A stretch of DNA of 64,000 nucleotides from Fredinandcohnia humi (GTDB lineage: Bacteria > Bacillota > Bacilli > Bacillales > Bacillaceae_L), in assembly GCF_001439915.1 (NCBI RefSeq), contig NZ_LMBW01000012.1, positions 599 through 64,598 of the forward strand. Reading direction: 5' to 3'. Positions 44,481 to 52,792 of the stretch are shown here, piece by piece (position 1 is the first letter of the stretch; the number at the start of each line of letters is the position of its first letter). The notes beneath the pieces were generated by a model. That model worked only from the letters and a program-made list of their open reading frames with translations, ran no database searches and had not been told where the DNA came from. A program made the position numbers and the translations under genes.

Positions 44481-45847
44481 GTGCTGTTGAAAATATACTC
44501 ATTCGTTTTGCGGTTGCATATGCCAGAACTTCTAGTGCCAGTAATCCAAAACACAGTATTGAAAATCAAATCGCTGTTATTAAAGAATACTGTGATAAGC
44601 ATAATATAGTACTTGTTAAAATATTTATTGACGAGGCAAAAACTGGTACTACAGTTACTAATAGAGAAGGATATCAAACATTTAAAAGATTCATTGGTGA
44701 TAATGACATTGATTTGGTATTGGTTGCTTATTCTGATAGATTAGGTCGAGAAGGATTTGAATTTATTCGTTCGTTAAGTGAGATAAAGAAAAAAGAGATT
44801 GAATTTATAAGTGTTTCGGAAAAGATAAATGGTTCTGAGCTAAGCCCAATCCAACTTGGTTTTACAGCTGTAAGAATTGAATTTGAAAATATTCTTCGGA
44901 AACAAAGGCTCTCTGAAGCGATACAGTCCGAAATAAAAAAAGGGAGATGCATGAATCAACCTTCATACGGTTATACAAAGGATAATAATGGTTTTCTTAT
45001 TGTTGTAAAAGAGCAGGCAGCTGTTGTTAAAGAGATATTCGATAGTTATATACAACTTCAATCTTCTGTTAAAGTTGCTGCACATTTGAATGAAAGTGGA
45101 TACTCAAAACCTAATGGATCACCATGGGATTCAGCATTTGTTTACAAAATTCTTCGAAATAAAAATTACACAGGCAATCAGTATAGGAAATCTAAGTTAC
45201 AAGAGTCTTTTTCAAAAAAAAGGATATACTTAGACGATGAATTATTAACCGAAGTTGGGCACCAAGCAATAATAGAAATGAAAACATTTACGAAAGTTCA
45301 AGAAATTCTTGATAAAAAAAGCAAAACTAGAATAGTAAGATTTAACTTACTGGCTAAAGTGCTGTATTGTCCGAATTGTAATTCAATAATGTATGGGGAC
45401 TTTAGAAAACAGAAATATGTATGTAAAGAGCGCAGGGAGCAAAAATCACAATGCCCTGTCCTGCATAAGGACTATATTGAACCCAAAGTATTAACATTCC
45501 TTAAGACTCGAGAATTAAAGAATGTAGAAGTTACTGAACAACAAGATACTAATTCTGTAATTAATAGGCAGGACTTATTGGAACAGAAAAAGGAGTTGGA
45601 GTTAAAGTTTGCTACATTAAAAATTTCAGTTAAACAATTTAATAATGAGATGAAAAAAATAATAACAAATTTAAATAGGCTAAATGAACAAAAAAACTTT
45701 GTAGTTACAATAGACAATGATGATAGTTTTACTAGCCTTATTGAAAGAGGTGAGTTTGAAGAAGTAAGTGAGAAAATGAAAAAAGAGAAGATTAAAATCT
45801 CACTAAATGATAATGAAGAGATCATCGAAATAAATAAAAATAATTAA
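44477..45847 (+). CDS. Large serine recombinase 2
   Basis: 456 residues. The catalytic Ser19 is in YARTSS and the conserved Arg in YSDRLGREGF. Recombinase-domain motifs include SYGYTKDNNGFL and WDSAFVYKILRNKNYTG. The zinc ribbon has CPNC and a second Cys cluster in YVCKERREQKSQCP, and a coiled coil ends the protein. It starts with an ATGA overlap on recombinase 1, so the two should be made in equal amounts. Paired large serine recombinases recall the CcrA/CcrB enzymes of staphylococcal cassettes. The two here are clearly different in sequence and probably have separate roles or form a hetero-complex. Confidence 0.9.
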   Translation: MSAVENILIRFAVAYARTSSASNPKHSIENQIAVIKEYCDKHNIVLVKIFIDEAKTGTTVTNREGYQTFKRFIGDNDIDLVLVAYSDRLGREGFEFIRSLSEIKKKEIEFISVSEKINGSELSPIQLGFTAVRIEFENILRKQRLSEAIQSEIKKGRCMNQPSYGYTKDNNGFLIVVKEQAAVVKEIFDSYIQLQSSVKVAAHLNESGYSKPNGSPWDSAFVYKILRNKNYTGNQYRKSKLQESFSKKRIYLDDELLTEVGHQAIIEMKTFTKVQEILDKKSKTRIVRFNLLAKVLYCPNCNSIMYGDFRKQKYVCKERREQKSQCPVLHKDYIEPKVLTFLKTRELKNVEVTEQQDTNSVINRQDLLEQKKELELKFATLKISVKQFNNEMKKIITNLNRLNEQKNFVVTIDNDDSFTSLIERGEFEEVSEKMKKEKIKISLNDNEEIIEINKNN

Positions 45848-45902
45848 TGGTGCTTTTATTTTTTCAAAAAGGCACAATATTAAAACATATTTTAGAGCAG
45901 AG

Positions 45903-45941
45903 AAGGTACGTAATCGTTTATAGATTTTGTACCTTATTTTT
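45903..45941 (+). terminator. Terminator of the serine-recombinase operon
   Basis: AAGGTAC/GTACCTT stem with a 19-base loop, followed by ATTTTTA. Confidence 0.55.
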
Positions 45942-46055
45942 ATGGCCAAAAGGATTATATTTGCATATTTTTAAATGCTCCACACATTATTAAGCTGGTA
46001 AAATCACATTAATACCTGTGATTGTAATTTTGATAAACTGTAGTTAAGGATAAAT

Positions 46056-46211
46056 TTAGATATCATTCGATTTTGTGTTTTCTAATTGTTCTAATACTTC
46101 CTTATGTAAAATATCATTAACAATATTTCTGTATATAATAGAAATTTGTTCAAATGTTGGTTTATTTTGAAAATGAACAGAATACGTTTCTGAAGTATTT
46201 TTCTTATTCAT
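46056..46211 (-). CDS. Small reverse-strand protein, 51 residues
   Basis: ATG at 46211 behind a perfect AAGGAGGG. The product begins MNKKNTSETYSVHFQNKPTF and continues with EQISIIYRNIVNDILHKEVL, an amphipathic helix. No family recognised. The gene faces the serine-recombinase operon and lies 54 bases from a 34-bp perfect palindrome on its upstream side, a natural operator position. Too short to be judged by composition, but the ribosome-binding site and protein-like sequence support it. Confidence 0.6.
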   Translation of the reverse strand: MNKKNTSETYSVHFQNKPTFEQISIIYRNIVNDILHKEVLEQLENTKSNDI

Positions 46212-46265
46212 AAAAACCCTCCTTAATACGTACCATTATTGTCATTTATACTTACTTTTAAACTA

Positions 46266-46299
46266 TAATGAGAAGTTCAGTATACTGAACTTCTCATTA
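46266..46299. repeat. 34-bp perfect palindrome
   Basis: Both halves are exact complements, 17 bases each, with half-site AATGAGAAGTTCAG next to a TATA centre. It lies upstream of the 51-codon reverse-strand gene. It could be an operator, a recombination site or a cruciform. No U-tract follows on either strand, so it is not a normal terminator. Confidence 0.85.
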
Positions 46300-46916
46300 A
46301 ATCTTCGTTAATACAAACGGGTGCGAATAAGTTCAAATGAGCAAACGTTTTTTTGATCTATTGAATAGGTTATTTAATAAATAAAGCCATCAATCTATTA
46401 TTGTTGGCATCAAATAGAAGTTTTTTTATAAGGATTTTCATAACTACCCTGTACATAGAAAGTCCAAAATGTTAGTGGATTCACTACAGGTATTTTCAGC
46501 ATACAAGACGTACATATATGGATTGAAAAACGGAAATAAATAATAATATCTAAATAACAAGGGTGTTTTCAATTATGGATATGAATAAGTTTAAATACTA
46601 TCTAAATTTGTTAGGTTTATGCCTAGATAATTATTTCACCGAAAAGTAAGATTACTGTCTAAGCATAAAACTGAAAGTTTAAAGTATAGGGTATTAAAAT
46701 AAATTTAAAAATTAAAAAAGATAGTGCTATTTACTATTATTGAAACAACAAGTACTGTCCAAATCTATAAGTAACTTATTAAATTTTTTGGTTCTGTCAT
46801 GTTAACAGAAATCTTATGTTACTATATATACTAATCTTTTAAAAATTTCTATAAGATTTTATAAACTTTTAAGTATTTTTTATAGCCAAGTAAAATATAT
46901 AATGATATAATTTAGG
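46300..46916. other. AT-rich intergenic region before the tyrosine-recombinase leader
   Basis: About 0.6 kb without a supported gene. AATACAAACGGGTGCGA near 46310 resembles TTATACAAACGGGAGCGA near 33761, another sign of dispersed repeats in the accessory region. A 24-codon ORF near 46575 is not convincing. Confidence 0.4.
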
Positions 46917-46930
46917 TATAATTAAATAAG

Positions 46931-46972
46931 ATGAAATCGCAGGAAGCACCTGGATTTTTAGGAACTAACTGA
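46931..46972 (+). CDS. Candidate leader peptide, copy 1 (MKSQEAPGFLGTN)
   Basis: A 13-residue ORF that opens nine bases after a TATAAT box (46917-46922), with no ribosome-binding site, so possibly on a leaderless message. It covers the 5' arms of the first two helices of the terminator-shaped leader. The same 13-residue sequence is encoded before the paralogous gene, with one silent change (TCG to TCA). Confidence 0.45.
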   Translation: MKSQEAPGFLGTN

Positions 46973-47030
46973 AGAGAGCAATAGTCTATCTTCAATTAAT
47001 TCTTAATTATTCGGGTGCTTTCTTTTTTAT
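46942..47030 (+). promoter_or_regulatory. Structured terminator-shaped leader, copy 1
   Basis: Three nested helices: P1 GGAAGCACC with GGTGCTTTC, P2 TTAGGAA with TTCTTAA, and P3 GAAGAGAG with CTATCTTC. TTTTTT follows. P1 and P2 each need one G-U pair here but are fully Watson-Crick in copy 2, which supports a real RNA fold. The recombinase start codon and its AGGAGG site lie just downstream. Confidence 0.7.
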
Positions 47031-47048
47031 CTTTAGGAGGAGAATAAG

Positions 47049-48073
47049 ATGAATAAACTAAACGTATCAGCTTTTGCAGGAGCCCCAACCTGGACCATAC
47101 GAATTGCTTTAGAGAAGATGAGAGAGTATCGCAAGTGGCACTCTAAAACATTCACAGCATATCTGAAAGATGCAGATCGCTTCATAGACTTTGCTTTAAT
47201 GGAAGGGTTTGAACCAACCCTTGAAGGGATTAAGTCTCATCATGTAGATAAATATATTAAAAAAGCTGAGGGTAAAGAAGCATATCAAACCACAATTCGA
47301 GTAATCGCATCTCTATCTAGCGTCTATTCCTTTTACGTAGACCTTGGATCAATTAAGGATAATCCTTTCAAGGCATGCAAGGTACCACTTGGTAAAGTTG
47401 GGCGACATTCTAGATCTATAAAGTTTAATGAGATTGTTGATATCTTTGTAGCTATTCAACAGATAAAAGATAATGAGGGAAAAGATTTGTCTGTCACAAT
47501 CGAAGTTTTATTTTTTACTGGATTACGTAATCATGAATTAACAAGTCTAAAAGTAAAAAATATAATTTTGATAAGGGGTTGATTTGTGTAGACCCAGAGA
47601 TCGTAAACTGGATGGCCAGTAATCGAAATATTCCTATTCCACCAAAATTAATGGAAAAGATAAAACAACATATTGTTGATCATGAACTTCAACTTGAAGA
47701 TAAGTTGTTACAAGGATTAAGTGGAAAGGGTCTGGAAATGAAACATCTCAATCGTATAACAGAGAAAATCAATAAAGAACTCGGCTGGTTGGGTGAGAAA
47801 CAGGCAAAACCTCATGGTTACCGAACCTCGATTCCAGTAATTTTAGATGAAAGAGGCATGGAACACGGGCGTATCAAGTACTTACTTGGCCAATGGGACA
47901 GCTTAATTCATCATCTACGAAGTGATAATCGAATAAATGCCCTGCGAAAGCAGCTAACAAAAATTGAGGGCGATATTTATCAGGAATTACATAACCGGAA
48001 AGTAGGTAAAAAAATAGGTGCAAAAATAGAAGATGATCAATATTCGAAAAATATACATCCACGGTTATACTAG
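47049..48073 (+). pseudogene. Tyrosine recombinase, decayed paralogue
   Basis: The first part (47049-47582) runs parallel to the gene at 48316: PTWTIRIALEKMREY, FEPTLEGIKSHHV, FFTGLRNHELTSLK. It then shifts frame near 47570-47580 and continues as an overlapping ORF to 48073 (IPIPPKLMEKIKQHI, HGYRTS). Beyond the frameshift, two catalytic positions are lost. LLGH of the intact copy reads LLGQ, and the segment with the catalytic Tyr (VDQYLRR) is replaced by SLIHHLRS after a small deletion. It cannot be an active recombinase, although a truncated DNA-binding product is possible. The start site AGGAGGAG is intact. Confidence 0.88.
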
Positions 48074-48199
48074 AATTACATTTGTCCTACCAGTAGATGA
48101 TTAGAAAAATGTAAAAGGAAAAAAATAATATTCCTTATTTAGGACTAGTAATAGCAATGATAGATAATTGTTGCTATAATTAGATTATAAATTAATATG

Positions 48200-48241
48200 A
48201 TGAAATCACAGGAAGCACCTGGATTTTTAGGAACTAACTGA
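48200..48241 (+). CDS. Candidate leader peptide, copy 2 (MKSQEAPGFLGTN)
   Basis: Identical in protein sequence to copy 1. It begins close behind AT-rich -10-like boxes (extended TGCTATAAT at 48172-48180 and TATAAA at 48186-48191) and has no ribosome-binding site. A second in-frame ATG lies immediately before it (48197). Confidence 0.45.
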   Translation: MKSQEAPGFLGTN

Positions 48242-48300
48242 AGGTAGCATTGGTCTATCTTCTAATATTTCCTAATTATTCGGGTGCTTCCTTTTTATCT
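48211..48300 (+). promoter_or_regulatory. Structured terminator-shaped leader, copy 2
   Basis: P1 GGAAGCACC/GGTGCTTCC and P2 TTAGGAA/TTCCTAA are fully paired. P3 GAAGGTAG/CTATCTTC has one G-U. CTTTTTATC follows. The site AGGAGGAG is just downstream of the U-run. The region is about 85-90 percent identical to copy 1. Confidence 0.72.
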
Positions 48301-48315
48301 TTAGGAGGAGAACAA

Positions 48316-49479
48316 ATGAATAAACAAAATACTACTGATATCGTTTCAATTGAGGATAAAGCACTTCCAACATGGACAATACGAGTTGCTTTAGAGGAGA
48401 TGAAAGAGTACAGAACTTGGGAAGAGAATACATACAAAGCTTACCTAAAAGATGCAGAGCGATTTGAAGACTTTAGCTTAAGGCAAGGTTTTGAACCAAC
48501 CCTCGAGGGTATTAAGCTGCATCACGTTCAAAAATATATCAAACATGCTAAGGATGAGGAAGCATATCGAACAACGAAGCGAGTAATCGCATCCCTTTCA
48601 AGTGTATTTTCCTTTTACCAAACAATTGGGACGATTACTCACAACCCATTTAAAGCATCGCGCGTACCAGTTGGAAAAGTAGGTCACCACTCAAGAGCAT
48701 TAGAGTTTGATGAAATTGTAGATGTCTTTGAGGCCATTGAACAAATTAAGGATAAAGAAGGGAAAGATTTGTCCGTCACTACCGAAGTTATGTTTTTTAC
48801 TGGTTTACGTAATCAAGCTCTAACAACTTTACAAGTGAAAGATGTTTTGATTGAGAAGGAGTTAATTTTTTACGATCCAGGAGTGATAAACAATAAACAT
48901 GTGGTTCAATTTTTTCCAATTCCACCAAAGTTACTACAAAAGTTAATACACCATATTGAGTATTTTGACCTCCTACCCGAGGATCAGCTCTTACACGGTT
49001 TAAAAGGGCAGGATCTAAAAAATAAGCAACTTAATCGCGTAACCGACCGAATTAATAAAGAGTTGGGATGGGTAGGAGAAAAGCACATTACCCCACATGG
49101 ATACCGTGCATCTATCGCCACGATATTAGATGAAAGAGGGGTGGATCGTATCAATATCCAATACTTATTAGGTCACACCATTACAAAGGATAATGTGGAT
49201 CAATACTTACGCCGTGATAATCGGAAGATCCGAGCTATACGTGCGGAAATGACGAGAATTGAAGAAGAAATTCATCAGTCATTATTAAAACGATTATCGT
49301 CTAAGAATGAAGAGGTAAACGAAGATTCCAGCAACAACGATAATGAAGCAATCATGCAAGTAAATCACGAGCAATCAAACGGACTAAAACAAGTTTCTTT
49401 AGAGAGATATATAGAACTCACTGAAATTAATCCTAAGTTAGCAAAAACGCTTGCAGCAAAAAATCTTGTTGCCATGTAA
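48316..49479 (+). CDS. Tyrosine recombinase/integrase, intact
   Basis: 387 residues from ATG 48316, behind TTTAGGAGGAG; an in-frame upstream start at 48250 would begin inside the leader hairpin. The catalytic set is complete: R165 in FTGLRN, H261 and R264 in HGYR, H287 in LLGH, and Y297 in VDQYLRR. The N-terminal SAM-like core-binding domain spans about 20-130. The C-terminal 60 residues are an acidic extension. Its decayed paralogue lies directly upstream, with a near-identical leader, so the pair arose by tandem duplication. It probably integrates or excises this part of the island; the target site is not evident. Confidence 0.9.
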   Translation: MNKQNTTDIVSIEDKALPTWTIRVALEEMKEYRTWEENTYKAYLKDAERFEDFSLRQGFEPTLEGIKLHHVQKYIKHAKDEEAYRTTKRVIASLSSVFSFYQTIGTITHNPFKASRVPVGKVGHHSRALEFDEIVDVFEAIEQIKDKEGKDLSVTTEVMFFTGLRNQALTTLQVKDVLIEKELIFYDPGVINNKHVVQFFPIPPKLLQKLIHHIEYFDLLPEDQLLHGLKGQDLKNKQLNRVTDRINKELGWVGEKHITPHGYRASIATILDERGVDRINIQYLLGHTITKDNVDQYLRRDNRKIRAIRAEMTRIEEEIHQSLLKRLSSKNEEVNEDSSNNDNEAIMQVNHEQSNGLKQVSLERYIELTEINPKLAKTLAAKNLVAM

Positions 49480-49487
49480 ACAGACAA

Positions 49488-49516
49488 AAAGCTACCGATA
49501 TTGCGGTAGCTTTCTT
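49488..49516. terminator. Bidirectional terminator between convergent recombinases
   Basis: AAAGCTACC/GGTAGCTTT stem with an 8-base loop and A/T-rich flanks on both sides, between the convergent genes ending at 49479 and 49524. Confidence 0.8.
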
Positions 49517-49523
49517 TGGCCCA

Positions 49524-50468
49524 TTAATCAAATCGAAACGAATCAATGGCACGTTTCTTGGATTCAAAATCAATATGTGTGTAAACCTCTGTAGTGGCTA
49601 ATGATTCATGACCTAATAATTCTTGTAGCGTTTTCAAATCCACCTTATCTTTTATATACGGCATACCATCCGCATCTTTCGTTTCCATCTTCGATTGCTG
49701 CAGCAACAACGTCGCAAAGGTATGACGCAAGTGATGCAATGAAAACCTCGTGGGTGGAAGTCCAGCCTGTTTTAATGCTTCCTTAAAGATCACATGAAGG
49801 CCACGAGGGTTTAATGGTTTACCACGGTGGTTTAAAAAGACATGTTCAGATGAATAGGTCTGATAATCCTGTAAAGAATCTTTATACCTTTTTAATACTG
49901 GTATAACGGACGTATGAAGGGGGAGGAGGCGTTCCTTTTTCCCCTTTCCATAAATCCGGATGGTTTCATTAAAAAAATCTAATTGCTCCCACGTAAGGGA
50001 TACGATTTCTTGCCGTCTCATCCCAGTTGTAGCGAGCAACTTAAACATCGCTTCATTCCGGAGTGCAAGGTGATGTTCCGTTTGTTCTAGAGATGCAAAT
50101 AACTGCTTTAATTCTTGTAAATTCATGTAAACGGGTAACTTATTTTCAGATTTTGGTGCTTTGATTCCAGCCATAAAATCAGAATCAATGAATTGTTCTT
50201 TAAGTAAATACTTGCTTAGCGATTTTAAGGCTGAAATCCGACGCTGCATCGTTCTTGGTTTCATTTTTGCATTCATCGTTTGGTCCTGGATAAACCGTCT
50301 AACAACGGAACGATTGAGATCTTGCAAATCGCAAGAACGATTGTTACGCTTTAAAAATTGGTGAAACAGTGTTAAATCATATTCGTAACTAAGAATGGTT
50401 AATTCCGAATAATTTTGTTCGACTTTCAAATACAATAGAAAATCATCGACAGCATGTTGCAAATCCAT
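49524..50468 (-). CDS. XerC/XerD-like tyrosine recombinase
   Basis: About 314 residues from ATG 50468, behind TTGGAGGTCG; an upstream in-frame start at 50507 has no such site. It has the core-binding domain (LQHAVDDFLLYLKVEQNYSE) and a catalytic domain with Arg in TTGMRRQEIVSL, Lys in YGKGKKERLLP, HHLRHTFATLL, LLGHESLATTEVYTH and the Tyr in VYTH. All six catalytic residues are present. The length and motifs match Xer-type and phage integrases. It is convergent with the other tyrosine recombinase and marks the right edge of the accessory region. Confidence 0.92.
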   Translation of the reverse strand: MDLQHAVDDFLLYLKVEQNYSELTILSYEYDLTLFHQFLKRNNRSCDLQDLNRSVVRRFIQDQTMNAKMKPRTMQRRISALKSLSKYLLKEQFIDSDFMAGIKAPKSENKLPVYMNLQELKQLFASLEQTEHHLALRNEAMFKLLATTGMRRQEIVSLTWEQLDFFNETIRIYGKGKKERLLPLHTSVIPVLKRYKDSLQDYQTYSSEHVFLNHRGKPLNPRGLHVIFKEALKQAGLPPTRFSLHHLRHTFATLLLQQSKMETKDADGMPYIKDKVDLKTLQELLGHESLATTEVYTHIDFESKKRAIDSFRFD

Positions 50469-50859
50469 AGGGATCGACCTCCAAAAAAGTAAATTATTTG
50501 GACGCACCTATACATTTCATCCCGATCCTAGGAGTTATCGGAACGGTACCGGACGTTATCCGGACGCTCCAACACATTATCGTCAAGTTAGGGGGAGCCA
50601 ACTTCACAATATCCATTATTATAAGAAGTTAAGTCATTTGTTATTGTTCGGATGCAGTTTGTAACTAGTTGACATAATATCTATTCTAGGAAGCTAGTTA
50701 TAATCAGTAAAATATTAGCAAATCCATGCTATAATTAAATTTACGGTAATTAACAGTCAATTTTCTCTTTATTCTTTAGCTTTGATTACTTAGATATATT
50801 AAGTAAACCAAATTTTACATTACACTGCATTTTACATTTACCCAGGAGTTGATCTACAT
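50469..50859. other. Intergenic region at the island/core boundary
   Basis: No gene seen. Just upstream of the Xer-like gene is an unusually GC-rich patch (50535-50570) with repeated units GTTATCGGAACG and GTTATCCGGACG, a possible recombinase-binding site. An AT-rich promoter region for the gene at 50860 follows. Confidence 0.4.
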
Positions 50860-51204
50860 ATGCCTTACGAAAGCAAAATTAGACCCCATAATGCTGATCG
50901 TGTAACGAAAAATACAACAATTAGCCGCAGTTTGCTCGAACAAATTAAAGTAATTGCAGATCACAAACAAGTTCCGTTTAATCAATTACTAGCTGAAGGA
51001 ATTGATTATGTATTAAATACTTATAAGAAACCTAAAGAATTTAAAGATCCAGTCAAACCTACGGATCGAATTCAAATGGGCACAACATTTAGCTATAATC
51101 AATTTGAATTGCTAAAGGATCGTGCACGAAGGCTTAATACACATGCAAACACATTAATTGAAATCGGAATGGAATTTATTATTGAAAAATATCAAAATGT
51201 CTAA
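50860..51204 (+). CDS. Small RHH-like DNA-binding candidate, 114 residues
   Basis: Two similar segments, TTISRSLLEQIKVIADHKQV with NQLLAEGIDYVLNTY, and TTFSYNQFELLKDRARRLNT with LIEIGMEFIIEKY. Each looks like a strand followed by two helices, the pattern of a ribbon-helix-helix half, so the protein may be a tandem RHH regulator. Start ATG behind CCCAGGAGTTG. No neighbour suggests a target. I do not recognise a named family; the call rests on the internal duplication. Confidence 0.6.
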   Translation: MPYESKIRPHNADRVTKNTTISRSLLEQIKVIADHKQVPFNQLLAEGIDYVLNTYKKPKEFKDPVKPTDRIQMGTTFSYNQFELLKDRARRLNTHANTLIEIGMEFIIEKYQNV

Positions 51205-51579
51205 CTCAAACCCTCCCTCACATTTGCCTTTATTTTAGTTTACATAATATTATTATATTAAACAGCAACTTATTCCTTAATCTAATCTCCAGCAACTTCT
51301 CACGAATATTAATCATTTTTTCCAGCATCCCCTCCATCTCCTCATGGCAGATCCTTACGGACATTTGGTCATTCATTAAGATAAATATGCCCCTGTTTCC
51401 CACTATCTACTTTTTTACGAAGTAAACATTAATTACACAAGCCTCTCTCTTGCTTCATACAGATTAGTCTTATTAAAAATTTAATGGAGCTTCCTCCCTT
51501 CTATTTCATCTTATTAATTGAATCTTTTTTCCATTTCTAGTATGTTTTTAATATCTGAAGTTGAAAGGATCTGTACTAG
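51205..51579. other. Intergenic region, no gene seen
   Basis: Pyrimidine-rich on the plus strand with no ORF that I can support and no strong hairpin. It may hold the promoter of the gene at 51580, which has GAAAGGATC in front of its ATG. Confidence 0.4.
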
Positions 51580-52761
51580 ATGACAAATAAGTTATATTAT
51601 GAAAATCCATACTTAACAAACTGGACCACTGAAGTTACAAATATCATTAAAAAGGATAATCACTTCCTCGTTACCCTAGCGGAAACAGCATTTTATCCTG
51701 AAGGCGGCGGACAGCCATCTGATACAGGTCTGATTGAGAATATTAAAGTTTTGGATGTCTTTCAGGAAGCTGGCGAAGTATATCATAAACTCCCCCATCC
51801 CCCGGAAAACCGGGTAACTGAATGCCAGATTGATTGGGAGCTAAGATATGATTATATGCAACAGCATACAGGCCAACACTTGCTGTCAGCAATTTGTATT
51901 GATGAATATGATGCGCACACATCAAGTTTCCATTTAGGAAAAGATACCGTTTCTATTGATTTAAGTGTTCCAGAATTTAGGGATGATCAGCTTTTACATA
52001 TTGAAAACCAGGTGAATAAAGCCATCTATGAAAACCGTGAAATTAACACATATTTTGTTTCTAAGGAAAAAGCCAGCTCCCTTCCTCTTCGAAAAATGCC
52101 AGATGTTGAAGGTGATGAAATGAGGATTGTTGAAATTGAAGGAATTGACACATCTGCATGTGCGGGTACACATATTTCTAGAACAGGCGAATTAGGATTA
52201 ATGAAGCTATTAAAAACAGAAAAAAGTAAAGGTAATACGCGTGTTTACTTTATTTTTGGCGGTCGAGCTCTTAAAGATTACCAGGCAACACATTCGACCT
52301 TAACGTCCTTAGCGAACCAATATAGTACAAATCGCGAGGGTCTCCTTGAAAAAATAACAAAAATAGAGGCAGAAAATAAACAATCTCAAAAAGAAATTGA
52401 GGAGTTAAAAGGGCAAATACATCAATTTCTTGCACAGGAACTGATTCAGTCTCATAACGGACCCGTGATTATCAAGACATTCGAAGATAAATCTTTAAAG
52501 GAACTTCAAGGAATCGCGAAACAAATTAATGAATCATCAAATCAATGTGTTATTTTTACGACAACACTTGAAAACAAACTACTTATCTCACATAATGGCT
52601 CAGTTCCAGTTCAATGTGGTCAATTATTCAAACAAGAATTAAAAAAATACCATGGAAAAGGTGGCGGCAACAATACCACGGCCCAGGCTGCTTTTAATAA
52701 CCCGATTGACCTTGAAACATTTAGAAGCTTTTTAGAAACAAAAATAAAAGAATCGATTTAA
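51580..52761 (+). CDS. Alanyl-tRNA editing protein (AlaX-type) with DHHA1 domain
   Basis: 393 residues. An N-terminal AlaRS-like beta barrel (ETAFYPEGGGQPSDTG) leads into the zinc-dependent editing domain, with HTGQH near 95 and CAGTH near 206 supplying the metal ligands. A coiled-coil linker (about 255-290) connects to a C-terminal DHHA1 domain ending in HGKGGGNNTTAQAAF. The enzyme hydrolyses mischarged Ser- or Gly-tRNA(Ala) in trans. It is the long form of AlaX. It is a core translation-quality gene and stands alone here, closed by a bidirectional terminator. Confidence 0.92.
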   Translation: MTNKLYYENPYLTNWTTEVTNIIKKDNHFLVTLAETAFYPEGGGQPSDTGLIENIKVLDVFQEAGEVYHKLPHPPENRVTECQIDWELRYDYMQQHTGQHLLSAICIDEYDAHTSSFHLGKDTVSIDLSVPEFRDDQLLHIENQVNKAIYENREINTYFVSKEKASSLPLRKMPDVEGDEMRIVEIEGIDTSACAGTHISRTGELGLMKLLKTEKSKGNTRVYFIFGGRALKDYQATHSTLTSLANQYSTNREGLLEKITKIEAENKQSQKEIEELKGQIHQFLAQELIQSHNGPVIIKTFEDKSLKELQGIAKQINESSNQCVIFTTTLENKLLISHNGSVPVQCGQLFKQELKKYHGKGGGNNTTAQAAFNNPIDLETFRSFLETKIKESI

Positions 52762-52765
52762 GTGA

Positions 52766-52792
52766 AAAAGCTACCCTATAAGGTAGCTTTTA
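52766..52792. terminator. Bidirectional terminator
   Basis: AAAAGCTACC/GGTAGCTTTT stem between the convergent alaX-type gene and the AI-2E family gene. Confidence 0.85.

Noticed and set aside
46575-46650. 24-codon ORF before the tyrosine-recombinase leader
   Set aside because: Very short, no clear ribosome-binding site, and composition is that of AT-rich intergenic DNA.
46931-47030. T-box or known riboswitch as explanation for the recombinase leader
   Set aside because: No T-box sequence, specifier loop or antiterminator bulge is visible, and the element is too short.
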